Assembly: GCA_963664845.1 (NCBI GenBank)
Contig: OY761615.1
Location: forward strand, 4,154,001 to 4,218,000
Direction of reading: 5' to 3'
DNA: 64,000 bases
Source of the DNA: CAIYTF01 sp963664845
GTDB taxonomy: Bacteria > Bacteroidota > Ignavibacteria > Ignavibacteriales > Ignavibacteriaceae
In this document: positions 34,526 to 42,863 of the stretch, in pieces
Position numbering within the stretch: the stretch's first letter is position 1
Layout of the letters: every line of letters starts with the position of its first letter
Made by a program: the position numbers and the translations under genes
Notes under the pieces: model-generated
Databases searched by the model: none
Seen by the model: the letters and a program-made list of their open reading frames with translations, nothing else
What the model was told of the DNA's origin: nothing

Positions 34526-35113
34526 ATGGCTTTTTTCCCGACCGCAAAAACATTATCCTTACCATACGCGCAACGCGTTGAAATGCTGAAAAATGTTTTT
34601 CTTGCCATTTTATTTGCAATTATTACAGCATTAGCTGCAAAGGTCGAAATCCCTGTTTCTCCGGTTCCTTTCACCTTGCAAACAATGGCGGTTATCATGT
34701 CGGGTGTCATTTTAGGCAGTCGGTTGGGTTTTCTTTCACAAATTATGTATCTCGGGATGGGGCTTGCCGGTCTGCCGGTTTTTGCTCATACAGCCGATTT
34801 TTCTTTTGGCTTTGGCGTTCTCCTTAGCCCAACAGGCGGCTATCTGCTGGCCTTCCCTCTGGCGGCCTTTGCTGCCGGCAGCATTGCTGGCAAGGATAGA
34901 AGCTTACTTCGTCTTGCACTTTCATTTTTTGCAGGAGAAGCAACTATCCTGTCGATGGGAACACTTTATTTGAATGCATTCTTCTTTCATGATTTGGCAA
35001 AGAGTTTTCAGTTTGGCTTCGCTCCGTTCCTGATATGGACCATAGCAAAAATTATTCTCGGCGTCGGTTCTTCAAAAAGCTATTTTGCAGTAAAAACAAA
35101 GATTAAAGAATAA
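34526..35113 (+). CDS. bioY: Biotin transporter BioY
   Basis: S-component of an ECF-type biotin importer. The 195 residues form six membrane helices with the BioY signatures VEIPVSPVPFTLQTMAVIMS, GSRLGFLSQIMYLGMGLAGL and GVLLSPTGGYLLAFPLAAF. The preceding hydrolase ends nine bases before, with AAGAGGAC as ribosome-binding site. No ECF ATPases are encoded nearby, so it either works alone or with a shared energising module elsewhere. Confidence 0.94.
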   Translation: MAFFPTAKTLSLPYAQRVEMLKNVFLAILFAIITALAAKVEIPVSPVPFTLQTMAVIMSGVILGSRLGFLSQIMYLGMGLAGLPVFAHTADFSFGFGVLLSPTGGYLLAFPLAAFAAGSIAGKDRSLLRLALSFFAGEATILSMGTLYLNAFFFHDLAKSFQFGFAPFLIWTIAKIILGVGSSKSYFAVKTKIKE

Positions 35114-35134
35114 CAGGCTGTCGGTATTTTCCCG

Positions 35135-37177
35135 ATGAAGACTGTTATTTTCAGCTATGTGTTCATTGGTGCCCTTGCCTGGTTTTTCCGGAACATAGGC
35201 AACATTATTTCCTGGATTCGGCTGGGAAAGGCAGAAAACCGCCTTGATGCAGTTTCGGGAAGACTGAAAAATGTGCTTACAATCGCATTTGGTCAGAAGA
35301 AATTGCTGCGTGAGCCCTTAGCAGGGATAATACATTTTTTTATTTTTTGGGGATTCAATCTCTTTTTGTTTGGAGTTATTGAAACCTTCATTCAGGGATT
35401 TTGTCCATCGTTCGATTTTAGCGGTTCGGGATGGTTCTATGTCCTTGTTACCGGCGTGCAGGATATTTTTGGACTCATTGTCCTCGCAGCCATTGGGCTT
35501 GCACTCTTTCGCCGGTTTGTTCAGCGGGTGGGCCGTTTGCAAACCACTGGTAAAGGGATGGCTGATGCTGCTTTTGTACTGGTGCTGATTATAATTGTTG
35601 TGATTTCAATGTTCGGGCAAAATATTAATCATATTGCCCTGCAGAACTTTCAACTGAAGTGGAATGAGTTTCGTCCGGTTTCGTACTTTTTCAGTTTGAG
35701 GATATATGGTTTTTCGAACGCTCCCGCAGCATTCAATTATGAAGTGTTTTGGTGGCTGCACACTCTGACGGTGCTGACTTTTTTAAACTATCTGCCGTTT
35801 TCGAAACATTTTCATATAATCAGTTCGGTGCCTAATGTCTTTTTGGCAAAATCAGAGGCAAAAAAGAACATCATCGCGCCGCTTGATCTTGAGGATGAAA
35901 GCGCGGAATCGTTTGGCGTTGCTGATATCAGGCAGTTTACCTGGAAACAATTGCTGGACGGGTTCTCGTGTACGGAATGCGGCAGATGTACGTCGGTTTG
36001 CCCTGCAGCCACAACCGGCAAGTCGCTTTCACCAAGGAAAATTATTGTTGATATCAGGAAACGGACTCAGGAATTTGGCCCGGTTTTTCTTGCGGAAAGC
36101 ATGAGTGAACGTGTTGCCGGAAATACTCTGGTGCATAATTATATCACCGACAAAGAATTATGGCAGTGCACCACGTGTAATGCATGCGTTCAGGAATGCC
36201 CGGTAATGATTGAGCATGTTGACGCGGTGGTGGATATGAGGAGAAACCTTGTGCTTACGGAATCCTCATTCCCGGCAGAATTGAACAGCGTTTTCAAAAG
36301 CCTGGAAACTAATTATACACCCTGGGCGTTCAATAAAGCTGACCGTGCAAATTGGGCAGAGGGATTGGGAATTAAGACGATGGCAGAGGATCCTTCGGGA
36401 GAATACCTCTTCTGGGTTGGCTGCGCGGGTTCCTATGATAACCGGTATAAAAAGGTTTCACGGGCATTTGCCGGGATAATGCAGGCTGCCGGCATGGATT
36501 TCAGGATTTTGGGCACCGAGGAAAAATGTAATGGAGATACTGCAAGAAGGCTGGGAAATGAGTATCTTGCACAGACAATGATGCGGGAAAATGTTGAAAC
36601 CCTTAACGGGTACAACGTAAAAAAAATTGTAACAGCCTGTCCCCATTGCTATAACTCGTTGAAAAAAGAGTATAAGCAATTTGGCGGCAATTTTGAAGTG
36701 TACCACCATACCGAAGTGATTGAGAAGGTTATTGCGGATGGTAAAATAAAATTACGGTCACTTGAAACACCGGCAAAGGTCACGTATCATGACTCCTGTT
36801 ATCTCGGAAGGTATAATGATAAATACGATGCCCCGAGAGAGTCGTTGCTTGCAGTTGGCGGCGTTGATTTGGTTGAGATGGAAAGAAACAAGCGCAAAGG
36901 TTTTTGCTGCGGGGCAGGTGGCGGAAGAATGTTTCTTGAAGATGTTGAAGGCACCCGTATTAATGAGGAGCGTGCAAGAGAGGCTCTTGACACCGGAGCT
37001 GAGGTTATTGGGTCTGCCTGCCCGTTTTGCATGACGATGCTGACAGATGGTGTTAAAGCACTGAAAGCTGCCGGAGATGCGCAGGATACAACTCTGAAAA
37101 GAGATGATGAGGGAAAGGTTATTATTAAGGATATTGCAGAGATCGTTTTTGAACAGCTCGCGGATAATACCCGTTAA
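35135..37177 (+). CDS. Membrane-bound Fe-S oxidoreductase, HdrD/EtfD-like
   Basis: A 680-residue membrane protein: five N-terminal helices with histidines suited to heme b (about residues 1-235; His67, His209, His225, His227), then two [4Fe-4S] motifs CTECGRCTSVCP (279-290) and CTTCNACVQECP (345-356), and two CCG cysteine-rich domains (CNGDTARR...ACPHCYNS and CYLGRY...CCGAGGG...ACPFCMT). This layout matches heterodisulfide-reductase-like proteins that take electrons from electron-transfer flavoprotein to quinones in fatty-acid oxidation (EtfD type) or serve related dehydrogenases. No etfAB is adjacent, so the partner is inferred. Confidence 0.88.
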   Translation: MKTVIFSYVFIGALAWFFRNIGNIISWIRLGKAENRLDAVSGRLKNVLTIAFGQKKLLREPLAGIIHFFIFWGFNLFLFGVIETFIQGFCPSFDFSGSGWFYVLVTGVQDIFGLIVLAAIGLALFRRFVQRVGRLQTTGKGMADAAFVLVLIIIVVISMFGQNINHIALQNFQLKWNEFRPVSYFFSLRIYGFSNAPAAFNYEVFWWLHTLTVLTFLNYLPFSKHFHIISSVPNVFLAKSEAKKNIIAPLDLEDESAESFGVADIRQFTWKQLLDGFSCTECGRCTSVCPAATTGKSLSPRKIIVDIRKRTQEFGPVFLAESMSERVAGNTLVHNYITDKELWQCTTCNACVQECPVMIEHVDAVVDMRRNLVLTESSFPAELNSVFKSLETNYTPWAFNKADRANWAEGLGIKTMAEDPSGEYLFWVGCAGSYDNRYKKVSRAFAGIMQAAGMDFRILGTEEKCNGDTARRLGNEYLAQTMMRENVETLNGYNVKKIVTACPHCYNSLKKEYKQFGGNFEVYHHTEVIEKVIADGKIKLRSLETPAKVTYHDSCYLGRYNDKYDAPRESLLAVGGVDLVEMERNKRKGFCCGAGGGRMFLEDVEGTRINEERAREALDTGAEVIGSACPFCMTMLTDGVKALKAAGDAQDTTLKRDDEGKVIIKDIAEIVFEQLADNTR

Positions 37178-37300
37178 TCGAAAGCGAACTGCCCGGCCAC
37201 TGCATCTGTTGACCGGCGGTAAAGAGAATTTAGTTCTACAATAGTTTCTAAACGTACTTTTTTATTATAGTTTTTTTCACATAAATGAAAGGATAACACA

Positions 37301-37495
37301 ATGGATAATTATCAAAAATTACTGGATTTTGTTCAGAGCTTGCAACCTGATTTCGCAAAATTCTACGAAAAAGGACAGGCAGCAGCCGGAACCCGTTTGC
37401 GCAAAGGTCTCAGCGAATTGAAAAAATTAGCTCAGGATGTGCGTAACGATGTTCAGGATGTGAAAAGCGCAAGAAAAGAAACCAAAGCTGAATAA
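37301..37495 (+). CDS. Histone H1-like protein
   Basis: A 64-residue basic, helical protein: FAKFYEKGQAAAGTRLRKGL followed by SELKKLAQDVRNDVQDVKSA. It corresponds to the short histone H1-like proteins common in Bacteroidota and relatives, which are thought to bind DNA although few have been tested. AAAGGA precedes the ATG. It is transcribed alone, with a strong terminator after it and a 120-base AT-rich leader. Confidence 0.82.
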   Translation: MDNYQKLLDFVQSLQPDFAKFYEKGQAAAGTRLRKGLSELKKLAQDVRNDVQDVKSARKETKAE

Positions 37496-37518
37496 TCCGG
37501 TTTTTTTTAGTTTACGTA

Positions 37519-37558
37519 GTGAACCCCGGTAACGCAAGTTATCGGGGTTCACTTTTTT
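37519..37558 (+). terminator. Strong Rho-independent terminator after the H1-like gene
   Basis: GTGAACCCCGGTAAC pairs with GTTATCGGGGTTCAC (15 bp with one G-T) around GCAA, followed by six T residues. Confidence 0.92.
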
Positions 37559-37609
37559 ACTCTCTGATACTAAATCGTTCTGGCTCGGGATCATGCTGTC
37601 CACAAAATT

Positions 37610-37882
37610 TTAACCTTTAACGAGGTAAATCGTGCATTCATCAAAATTGATCTCCCACTTATAACCCTCTTTTGATTCCCACCCATATTTATTCGCCTTT
37701 TTGTCCCACCAATCCTGAAATCTTGTACTGGTTTCCCCCATATCTTTTACCAGCTTTTCATATAATAGTTCATTTTCGGGAATTAAAATCTTTGACAATT
37801 CTATAAGGCCGTTTTTCCTCTCAAATAAGGACTTAATTTCTTCTTTCTCTTCCTGGGTTACTTTCCCAATTAATTTTTTCAT
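37610..37882 (-). CDS. CXXX repeat peptide modification system protein
   Basis: A 90-residue cytoplasmic protein: KLIGKVTQEEKEEIKSLFER, then KNGLIELSKIL, and WWDKKANKYGWESKEGYKWE near the end. From memory it matches the small companion protein of the CXXX repeat peptide maturation systems, whose biochemical role is unknown. It follows the maturase gene by 17 bases on the same strand, which supports the call. Lys/Glu-rich N-terminal helix, Trp-rich C-terminal half; no cysteines. Confidence depends on the neighbour, which is the stronger match. Confidence 0.7.
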   Translation of the reverse strand: MKKLIGKVTQEEKEEIKSLFERKNGLIELSKILIPENELLYEKLVKDMGETSTRFQDWWDKKANKYGWESKEGYKWEINFDECTIYLVKG

Positions 37883-37899
37883 TTTCTATGGCTTTCATA

Positions 37900-38850
37900 T
37901 TAATATTTTTTCATAAATTTTTTACTTTCAAAAGGATCCAAATAATCTATGTCCGGGATCTCTGCTTCAGTTTGTCCTGGTATAAACGGCTTCATTTTAT
38001 CAAAAAGCTCCTTGGAACAATTCCGCTCCAAATGAGAGACAACGCATTGCTGGTGTGATGGTGTGTTGACCTCTAACGTTGTTTTACGGTTTAAATAAAC
38101 ACATCGTTTACATTGAAAAGCATCACATTCCCTGCAAATGGGCGCATGTTCCATTTTATAAAGCTGTCTGTTTTTAATTTTTATTCCGCATTTAAGATCA
38201 CCAATAGAATCATCTTCATCTTCAAAATAGAATGCCGGGCAAATATAAAACCTGCCGTTTGGGGCGAGCGTAACATGAAGTACACCGGCTTCACAATTGT
38301 TCATTCTTGGCAGCACAAGTCTGTCTGTAAGCAGATTCAACTCATTGTTTTCACCGGAAAGCAAAGCCGTTTCGTAAGATGCCTTGAGCTTTCCTAATTG
38401 TATATTATACTCTTTGAAATCCGCATCGGTAAATGTGTCAATATCCAGCAAAACTATATGTACCCGCCTGCAGGACTTCAGATCCTCTGCAATGGAGAAT
38501 AAATCCGGAAGATGTTTCTTTTTTATTCTTACGATCACATTTGAATACTCAGACTTTTCAGAGGTATGAGCTGCAATGTTGTCATCATGGTTAAGGACCA
38601 GAATGTCTTCGCTGTTATTAAGCATTGTCACAGACGGAGCTATGACAACATGCCTAATGGTGTGCATAACATCCCAATACTCTTTGGGGAGCGTCTTTTC
38701 ACCAGGTAAAAAATTAATTGTCAAATTTTCCTTCTGAGCAAAGAGAATAACGTCTTTGAGACGCTGCAAGTCAATCAATTCCGATTTACCGTCAGGACTG
38801 GGATAATAGCAAAATGAACTTGCTGATTTATTTATGATGACACTTGAGAA
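37900..38850 (-). CDS. CXXX repeat peptide maturase (SPASM-type, lacks radical-SAM motif)
   Basis: Recognised as the CXXX repeat peptide maturase by NLLTDRLVLPRMNNCEAG, APNGRFYICPAF, APICRECDAFQCKRC and LNRKTTLEVNTPSHQQCVVS. The seven cysteines of this last part (from the start used here about 186, 204, 239, 242, 247, 250 and 269) have the spacing of a SPASM-like auxiliary [4Fe-4S] domain. The N-terminal half has no CxxxCxxC, so it is not itself a radical-SAM enzyme. TTG 38850, after AGGAGG, is preferred as start; TTG 38916 is in frame, and the frame is open back to about 39049 without ATG. In known systems it acts with a radical-SAM protein and a Cys-repeat precursor; neither is seen here. 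Confidence 0.82.
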   Translation of the reverse strand, partial: FSSVIINKSASSFCYYPSPDGKSELIDLQRLKDVILFAQKENLTINFLPGEKTLPKEYWDVMHTIRHVVIAPSVTMLNNSEDILVLNHDDNIAAHTSEKSEYSNVIVRIKKKHLPDLFSIAEDLKSCRRVHIVLLDIDTFTDADFKEYNIQLGKLKASYETALLSGENNELNLLTDRLVLPRMNNCEAGVLHVTLAPNGRFYICPAFYFEDEDDSIGDLKCGIKIKNRQLYKMEHAPICRECDAFQCKRCVYLNRKTTLEVNTPSHQQCVVSHLERNCSKELFDKMKPFIPGQTEAEIPDIDYLDPFESKKFMKKY

Positions 38851-39048
38851 CAATTGCCTCCTGCTTTTAATTGCCCTTTGATAAAATTGACAACACTTAA
38901 CGATTAAAAAAGTCAAATAAAAATTTTTATCTAATTGTTTAAGATCAGTATGGTCGCAGCAGTCTTTTTCATAAGCATAATAAAAATTGCAGATCCTGAT
39001 TTTGGCAGGGGATTCGAGAGTGATCTCCCTGTTATAAATGATGGCCTG
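38851..39048 (-). other. Open frame fused upstream of the maturase, no start codon
   Basis: Reading the maturase frame upstream, the minus strand stays open for 66 codons after a TAA at about 39051-39049. It reads like protein (ESPAKIRICNFYYAYEKDCC, then DLKQLDKNFYLTFLIVKCCQ) but contains no ATG or GTG, and TTG only at 38916. It may be the 3' end of a decayed upstream gene, perhaps the missing radical-SAM partner, or an N-terminal extension read from a rare start (AGGGAG lies before an ATC codon). Confidence 0.4.
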
Positions 39049-39569
39049 TTATAACATAAATTGCTTCAGATGTTTATTGATTGAGATGCATGATGTGAGC
39101 AGTGTTCGTCGATAGAATGTTGTTGATCTCAAAAAATGTTTTCCGGTTGAAACTTATTTGATGTCTATGCAATGTGGACAACTAGCATATATGGTCAGGG
39201 TTATGAAATTTAAATCCACGGTGTAATAAAGACTTTATGAGTGCAAAAATTGATTGCCATTCCCAAAAGAATGGGTGTCTCTCACTGCGGCGCAAAAAAC
39301 AGTCACCGCATATTTGGCAAATCCGTCAAAAAAGTAAACCACAATATCCCAATAAATCATTGATACCGGTTGAGACGTATGGTGTTGCTCGTTGTCAAAA
39401 CTAATGGCGATACGATATTGGTGCGAATAGCAAATTGCATCGGGAGGGGAATTGATATCTGAAAGGCAGGAATAACGATTTTCTGAAAAAACTGTCTTGT
39501 GGATTCCACCCAATAAGATAGTGCGGCAATCTCTCCACAAATTAAATTTAAGAGTTTTCCATTTACCTC
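39049..39569. other. Gene-free stretch between the CXXX genes and the DinB promoter
   Basis: About 520 bases. Translating the minus strand in all frames gives only short broken frames and one 113-codon frame (39235-39576, TTG start) without family resemblance, which overlaps the DinB promoter. No Cys-repeat peptide gene was found. Remnants of a lost gene are possible but not demonstrable by eye. Confidence 0.45.
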
Positions 39570-39598
39570 TTGACAAACACCACGCCGTGGAGTATATT
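39570..39598 (+). promoter_or_regulatory. Consensus sigma-70 promoter of the DinB gene
   Basis: TTGACA at 39570-39575, exactly 17 bases, then TATATT at 39593-39598. The start of transcription would fall in the palindrome at 39601-39620. Confidence 0.8.
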
Positions 39599-39600
39599 TG

Positions 39601-39620
39601 TAGTGTTCATATGAACACTA
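39601..39620. promoter_or_regulatory. Perfect 20-bp palindrome at the predicted transcription start (operator candidate)
   Basis: TAGTGTTCATATGAACACTA is fully self-complementary and sits two bases after the -10 box, where a bound dimeric repressor would block RNA polymerase. The regulator is not encoded next to it. Confidence 0.75.
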
Positions 39621-39715
39621 TATATGCTGGCCTCGGCAAATCCTTAGTTCATATGGCAAAAGTTTGTTAACTGTTACTTTTCACAACTATATTCACAAAA
39701 AGGACGGAGAAAGAT

Positions 39716-40210
39716 ATGACATTTGTTCAGGCATTTTTAAACGAGTTGAAGGCTGAAGCCGAGACTACAAAGAAGATTCTGGAACTGGTTCCCATGGACA
39801 AAGCGGACTGGAAACCACACGAGAAAAGCATGGAACTGCTCAGGCTGGCTTCACACGTTGCAGAGATTCCGGGGTATGCAATTTCCACTCTTACTGCTGA
39901 TGAGCTGGATTTCACTAAATTCGAATATAAACCTTTCATTCCTGATTCCAAAGAGGCTCTTCTTGAGCATCTTGCTAAAAACGTAAAAAATGCTCAGGAT
40001 GCATTTAACAGCGTTTCCGACGACGATTTGTCAAAACCGTGGACTATGCGATCAGGCGAGCAAATATTTTTTACTCTCTGTAAGTTGGAAGTGTTGCGGA
40101 GCTTTGTCTTTAATCATTGGGTGCATCACCGTGCCCAGCTTGGCGTTTATCTCCGCCTGCAGGGCATCCCGCTTCCGGGCAGCTATGGCCCAACCGCTGA
40201 TGGACAGTGA
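39716..40210 (+). CDS. DinB family protein
   Basis: A 164-residue four-helix protein of the DinB/YfiT fold, with candidate metal ligands in LASHVAEIP and FNHWVHHRAQLGVYLRLQGI (a His-xx-His pair typical of the family). Members are thiol-dependent metalloenzymes or stress proteins; the substrate is unknown. AAAAGGACGGAG precedes the ATG. It is transcribed from a consensus promoter with an operator-like palindrome, so it is probably inducible, and is terminated by the hairpin at 40228. Confidence 0.88.
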   Translation: MTFVQAFLNELKAEAETTKKILELVPMDKADWKPHEKSMELLRLASHVAEIPGYAISTLTADELDFTKFEYKPFIPDSKEALLEHLAKNVKNAQDAFNSVSDDDLSKPWTMRSGEQIFFTLCKLEVLRSFVFNHWVHHRAQLGVYLRLQGIPLPGSYGPTADGQ

Positions 40211-40227
40211 TTTATTCTGCTATACGC

Positions 40228-40262
40228 AAAACGCCCGGAGAGTCTTCTTCCGGGCGTTTTTT
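40228..40262. terminator. Bidirectional terminator between dinB and the sorting-domain gene
   Basis: AAAACGCCCGG and CCGGGCGTTTT pair around a loop of about ten bases; T-tract on the plus strand and A-run at its left, so it can serve both convergent genes. Confidence 0.88.
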
Positions 40263-40319
40263 AATCTTACTGGGTAGACTTCTTTATCTCTCCTCCAGCA
40301 TCATCCGGTGAGCCGTATA

Positions 40320-41336
40320 CTATTTCAACAGCACCAATTTTTTGGTTTCAATCATTCTCCCGGTCTGCAGAGAGTATATATATATACCAGAGGTTAATCC
40401 TGCACTCTGGAAATCAACCGAATAATCACCTGAAGGCTTTTCCTCATTTAGTAATGTTGCAATTTCATTCCCAAGTGTATCATAAATTTTCAAAACCACA
40501 GTACTTTTTTCCGTGACCCTGAAATCGATTTTGGTTTGCGGGTTGAAGGGGTTGGGATAGTTTTGGCCTAGTTTCATGCCTTTGGGTGAGTGTTTCATAT
40601 CAGGGGTGGATGTAATGGCAGGTATGGTAAATTCTGAAGCGGGAAGCGCTTTTCGGGTCACCTTAATAAAACTTATTGCACCTTTAAACCAGGAACGTGG
40701 ATCCTGACGTGCCCCGATGGATACCTTTCCGTTCAGATCGATCTGCTTATATAGTACTTTTCCCGAAAGCAATTCACTTCCATTAACAAATTGGTGCATT
40801 GCTGAACCGTCATACACCAGAGCAACGTGATACCACTGTCCGGTTGCAAAAGTTGTGTTTGAATCAACAAGCGTAACACTGTTTGGAAGCGCTGCTGTGT
40901 CAGACTTTATATAAGTATCAAGCACCCATCTTTGAGATGGCAGTATCCGTATTTCCATCAGAACACGTCGATTGTCATTCGTCAAATTTCTAAAGTGCAG
41001 GAAGCGCTGCTCGTTGGTTCCCTCAGCAAGTGAGGTATCCGGTCTGAAGAAAGCTTCAATAGTGAAAGCGGATGCGGTTCCAATAGGGTTGCCGTTGATC
41101 AATAACGCCTGATTCGTGCCGTTAAAAAGTGCTGCATTGCCGAAGGGTGTGGATATTATCGATGGCAATAGCGTCAGTGGACTGGCAAAAAAGCCTCCAA
41201 TGGAATCGGTGCGGTTAAGGAACCAGGTTGTGCCTGTTGTGTCAGAAACCATACCTTGGTGTGTCGGCGTTTGCGAAAACAAGTTTGTCGTGATGGCCAA
41301 AATTACGGCGGCGAATAATAATAAAGTATAACGCAT
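40320..41336 (-). CDS. Secreted LamG-domain protein with C-terminal type IX-style sorting domain
   Basis: A 338-residue secreted protein: signal peptide MRYTLLLFAAVILAITTNLFSQ, a concanavalin-A/LamG-like domain (about 35-235, with FTIEAFFRPDTSLAEGTNEQ, GQWYHVALVYDG, NGKVSIGARQDPRSWFKGAI) and a C-terminal sorting domain (KLGQNYPNPFNPQTKIDF, IYDTLGNEIATLL, SGIYIYSLQTG, ETKKLVLLK). The end domain directs export through the Por/type IX system and is removed or anchored at the surface. LamG domains usually bind carbohydrate or protein. It is the strongest taxonomic marker here. Confidence 0.92.
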   Translation of the reverse strand: MRYTLLLFAAVILAITTNLFSQTPTHQGMVSDTTGTTWFLNRTDSIGGFFASPLTLLPSIISTPFGNAALFNGTNQALLINGNPIGTASAFTIEAFFRPDTSLAEGTNEQRFLHFRNLTNDNRRVLMEIRILPSQRWVLDTYIKSDTAALPNSVTLVDSNTTFATGQWYHVALVYDGSAMHQFVNGSELLSGKVLYKQIDLNGKVSIGARQDPRSWFKGAISFIKVTRKALPASEFTIPAITSTPDMKHSPKGMKLGQNYPNPFNPQTKIDFRVTEKSTVVLKIYDTLGNEIATLLNEEKPSGDYSVDFQSAGLTSGIYIYSLQTGRMIETKKLVLLK

Positions 41337-41524
41337 GGCAATGTTCTCAAATAATTCGTAATTGATGTTAAAATTATGTTCTCCCGGGCCCTATACCTTG
41401 GTCCTGTTATTGAAAACAGGGGAGCCATTGGTATTTTTTTTCTCCGCAGTGACAGAAAATTTGATGCAGAAAATGCATGGGCAAAAATACTTGTTTTTGC
41501 TCAATTAAAGAATTAATTGCCTTG

Positions 41525-42664
41525 TTACTGTTCGCAAAACTTCCCGATAAAAGACAATAGTTTTTTTTCTTCCATTTCCCAATTGAATTTTGCTTTGGCC
41601 AACGCCCGGGCATTCGTGGAATGGTGCATGAGTAATTCCGGTTCAGTCAGATAGTTTTTAAGCAACTGCACTACGTGCTCATCATCATCCGGGTCGACAA
41701 GAAAGCCGAATTGTTCCACCGGCAAGTCGGTTCTGAGGCTTGACAGATCTGAAAAGATGACTGCCTTTCCGGCGGTAACGTAGTCGAATACTTTTATGGG
41801 AAGCGAATTAGTATAAAAATCATTAACATCTCTGAGATCAATTGCTACATCAGCCTGTTCAAGACACTTGAAAAACCCTTCATAGCTTGTCCATTCATTC
41901 ATGGTCAACGGGATGGAAGCCGATTGCCTCGCGTACCAGGAATTGAAATATTCCTGTTCTGCCTCTGAAGTAAACTTGCCGATGATCATTGCCTTGAAGT
42001 GTTGCTTTTCTGGTAGAGCCGATAGCCGGTCAATGAGATTAAGGAACCGGTAAAATCCGCGTTCTTTTGTCAGCAACCCCGTATAACAAAGGGTTAGTTC
42101 TTTTCCTGAAAACATTTTGGCATTTGCGGAGACAAAGTTCACGGAAGGGAAGTAACCAATTTCAATTGAAGGCTTGGAAGAGGCAAAGGAGTGATACCGT
42201 TGGAACTTCCTTTTTTCACCATAGAGGAAAGCATCACACAGCAGGCATCCGGAGATTAGCTGGAAGTATAAAAGGGAATGCTTCAGATATTTCCCAACGC
42301 CTTCGTTGTGACGGGTCACATTTTCCGGATACCATTCCGTGATGTCATGGATGATGGTGATTCTTTTGGTTTGAGTAATCTTATATAAAAAAGCAGCATG
42401 GATGGTGAACACTTCACAGCAGATTATAATATCCGGATCAAAGTTTTTCAAAGCGGAGTTGAAGAATCTGAGCTTTTTCTCATAACTGCTGCATTTGGAA
42501 AACAGCACTTCAGGTTGATAGCGGGTTAATGCCTGTGCAGGGGGAATGGTACTAATAATAATCACCTCATATCCGTGCGAGAGCAGAGATTTACCGATTT
42601 TGTGATAAATTCTTTCGTCATCGGCCGGATGCCCCGAGGTGATTATTGCGATTTTAGTTGACAT
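41525..42664 (-). CDS. Glycosyltransferase, GT4-like
   Basis: A 379-residue GT-B glycosyltransferase. The N-terminal domain opens MSTKIAIITSGHPADDERIY and includes DPDIIICCEVFTIHAAF; the C-terminal nucleotide-sugar domain has LTLCYTGLLTKERGFYRFLN, VAIDLRDVNDFYTNSLPIKV with FDYVTAGKAVIFSD, and FGFLVDPDDDEHVVQLL. The start is set at ATG 42664; the frame is open 12 codons further. It stands alone beside tRNA-Ser, so the acceptor (probably a polysaccharide) is unknown. Confidence 0.86.
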   Translation of the reverse strand: MSTKIAIITSGHPADDERIYHKIGKSLLSHGYEVIIISTIPPAQALTRYQPEVLFSKCSSYEKKLRFFNSALKNFDPDIIICCEVFTIHAAFLYKITQTKRITIIHDITEWYPENVTRHNEGVGKYLKHSLLYFQLISGCLLCDAFLYGEKRKFQRYHSFASSKPSIEIGYFPSVNFVSANAKMFSGKELTLCYTGLLTKERGFYRFLNLIDRLSALPEKQHFKAMIIGKFTSEAEQEYFNSWYARQSASIPLTMNEWTSYEGFFKCLEQADVAIDLRDVNDFYTNSLPIKVFDYVTAGKAVIFSDLSSLRTDLPVEQFGFLVDPDDDEHVVQLLKNYLTEPELLMHHSTNARALAKAKFNWEMEEKKLLSFIGKFCEQ

Positions 42665-42728
42665 AATATGTGAAATAGTTAAATCCGAGCTTGAACGCAA
42701 ACGATAATTTTCGTAATTTTGGGCTTAC

Positions 42729-42815
42729 GGAAAGGTGCAGGAGTGGTTGAACTGGCACGCCTGGAAAGTGTGTGTACGGGAGACCGTACCGTGGGTTCGA
42801 ATCCCATCCTTTCCG
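42729..42815 (+). tRNA. tRNA-Ser (anticodon GGA)
   Basis: Full cloverleaf: acceptor GGAAAGG/CCTTTCC, D-arm GCAGGAGTGGTTGAACTGGC, anticodon stem CACGC/GTGTG with loop CTGGAAA (anticodon GGA at 42763-42765), long variable arm TGTACGGGAGACCGTACC, and T-arm GTGGGTTCGAATCCCAT. The discriminator is G; CCA is not encoded (CCG follows). The long variable arm confirms serine. Confidence 0.96.
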
Positions 42816-42824
42816 CCGGAATAT

Positions 42825-42863
42825 GCCGTAACGTGTTATAACTAAATGCGTTACGGCTTTTTT
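42825..42863 (+). terminator. Terminator after tRNA-Ser
   Basis: GCCGTAACG and CGTTACGGC (9-bp perfect stem, 15-base loop) followed by a run of six T residues. Confidence 0.88.

Noticed and set aside
39235..39576. 113-codon minus-strand frame upstream of the CXXX genes
   Set aside because: TTG start only, overlaps the DinB promoter, no recognisable motif; no CxxxC repeats that would make it a precursor.
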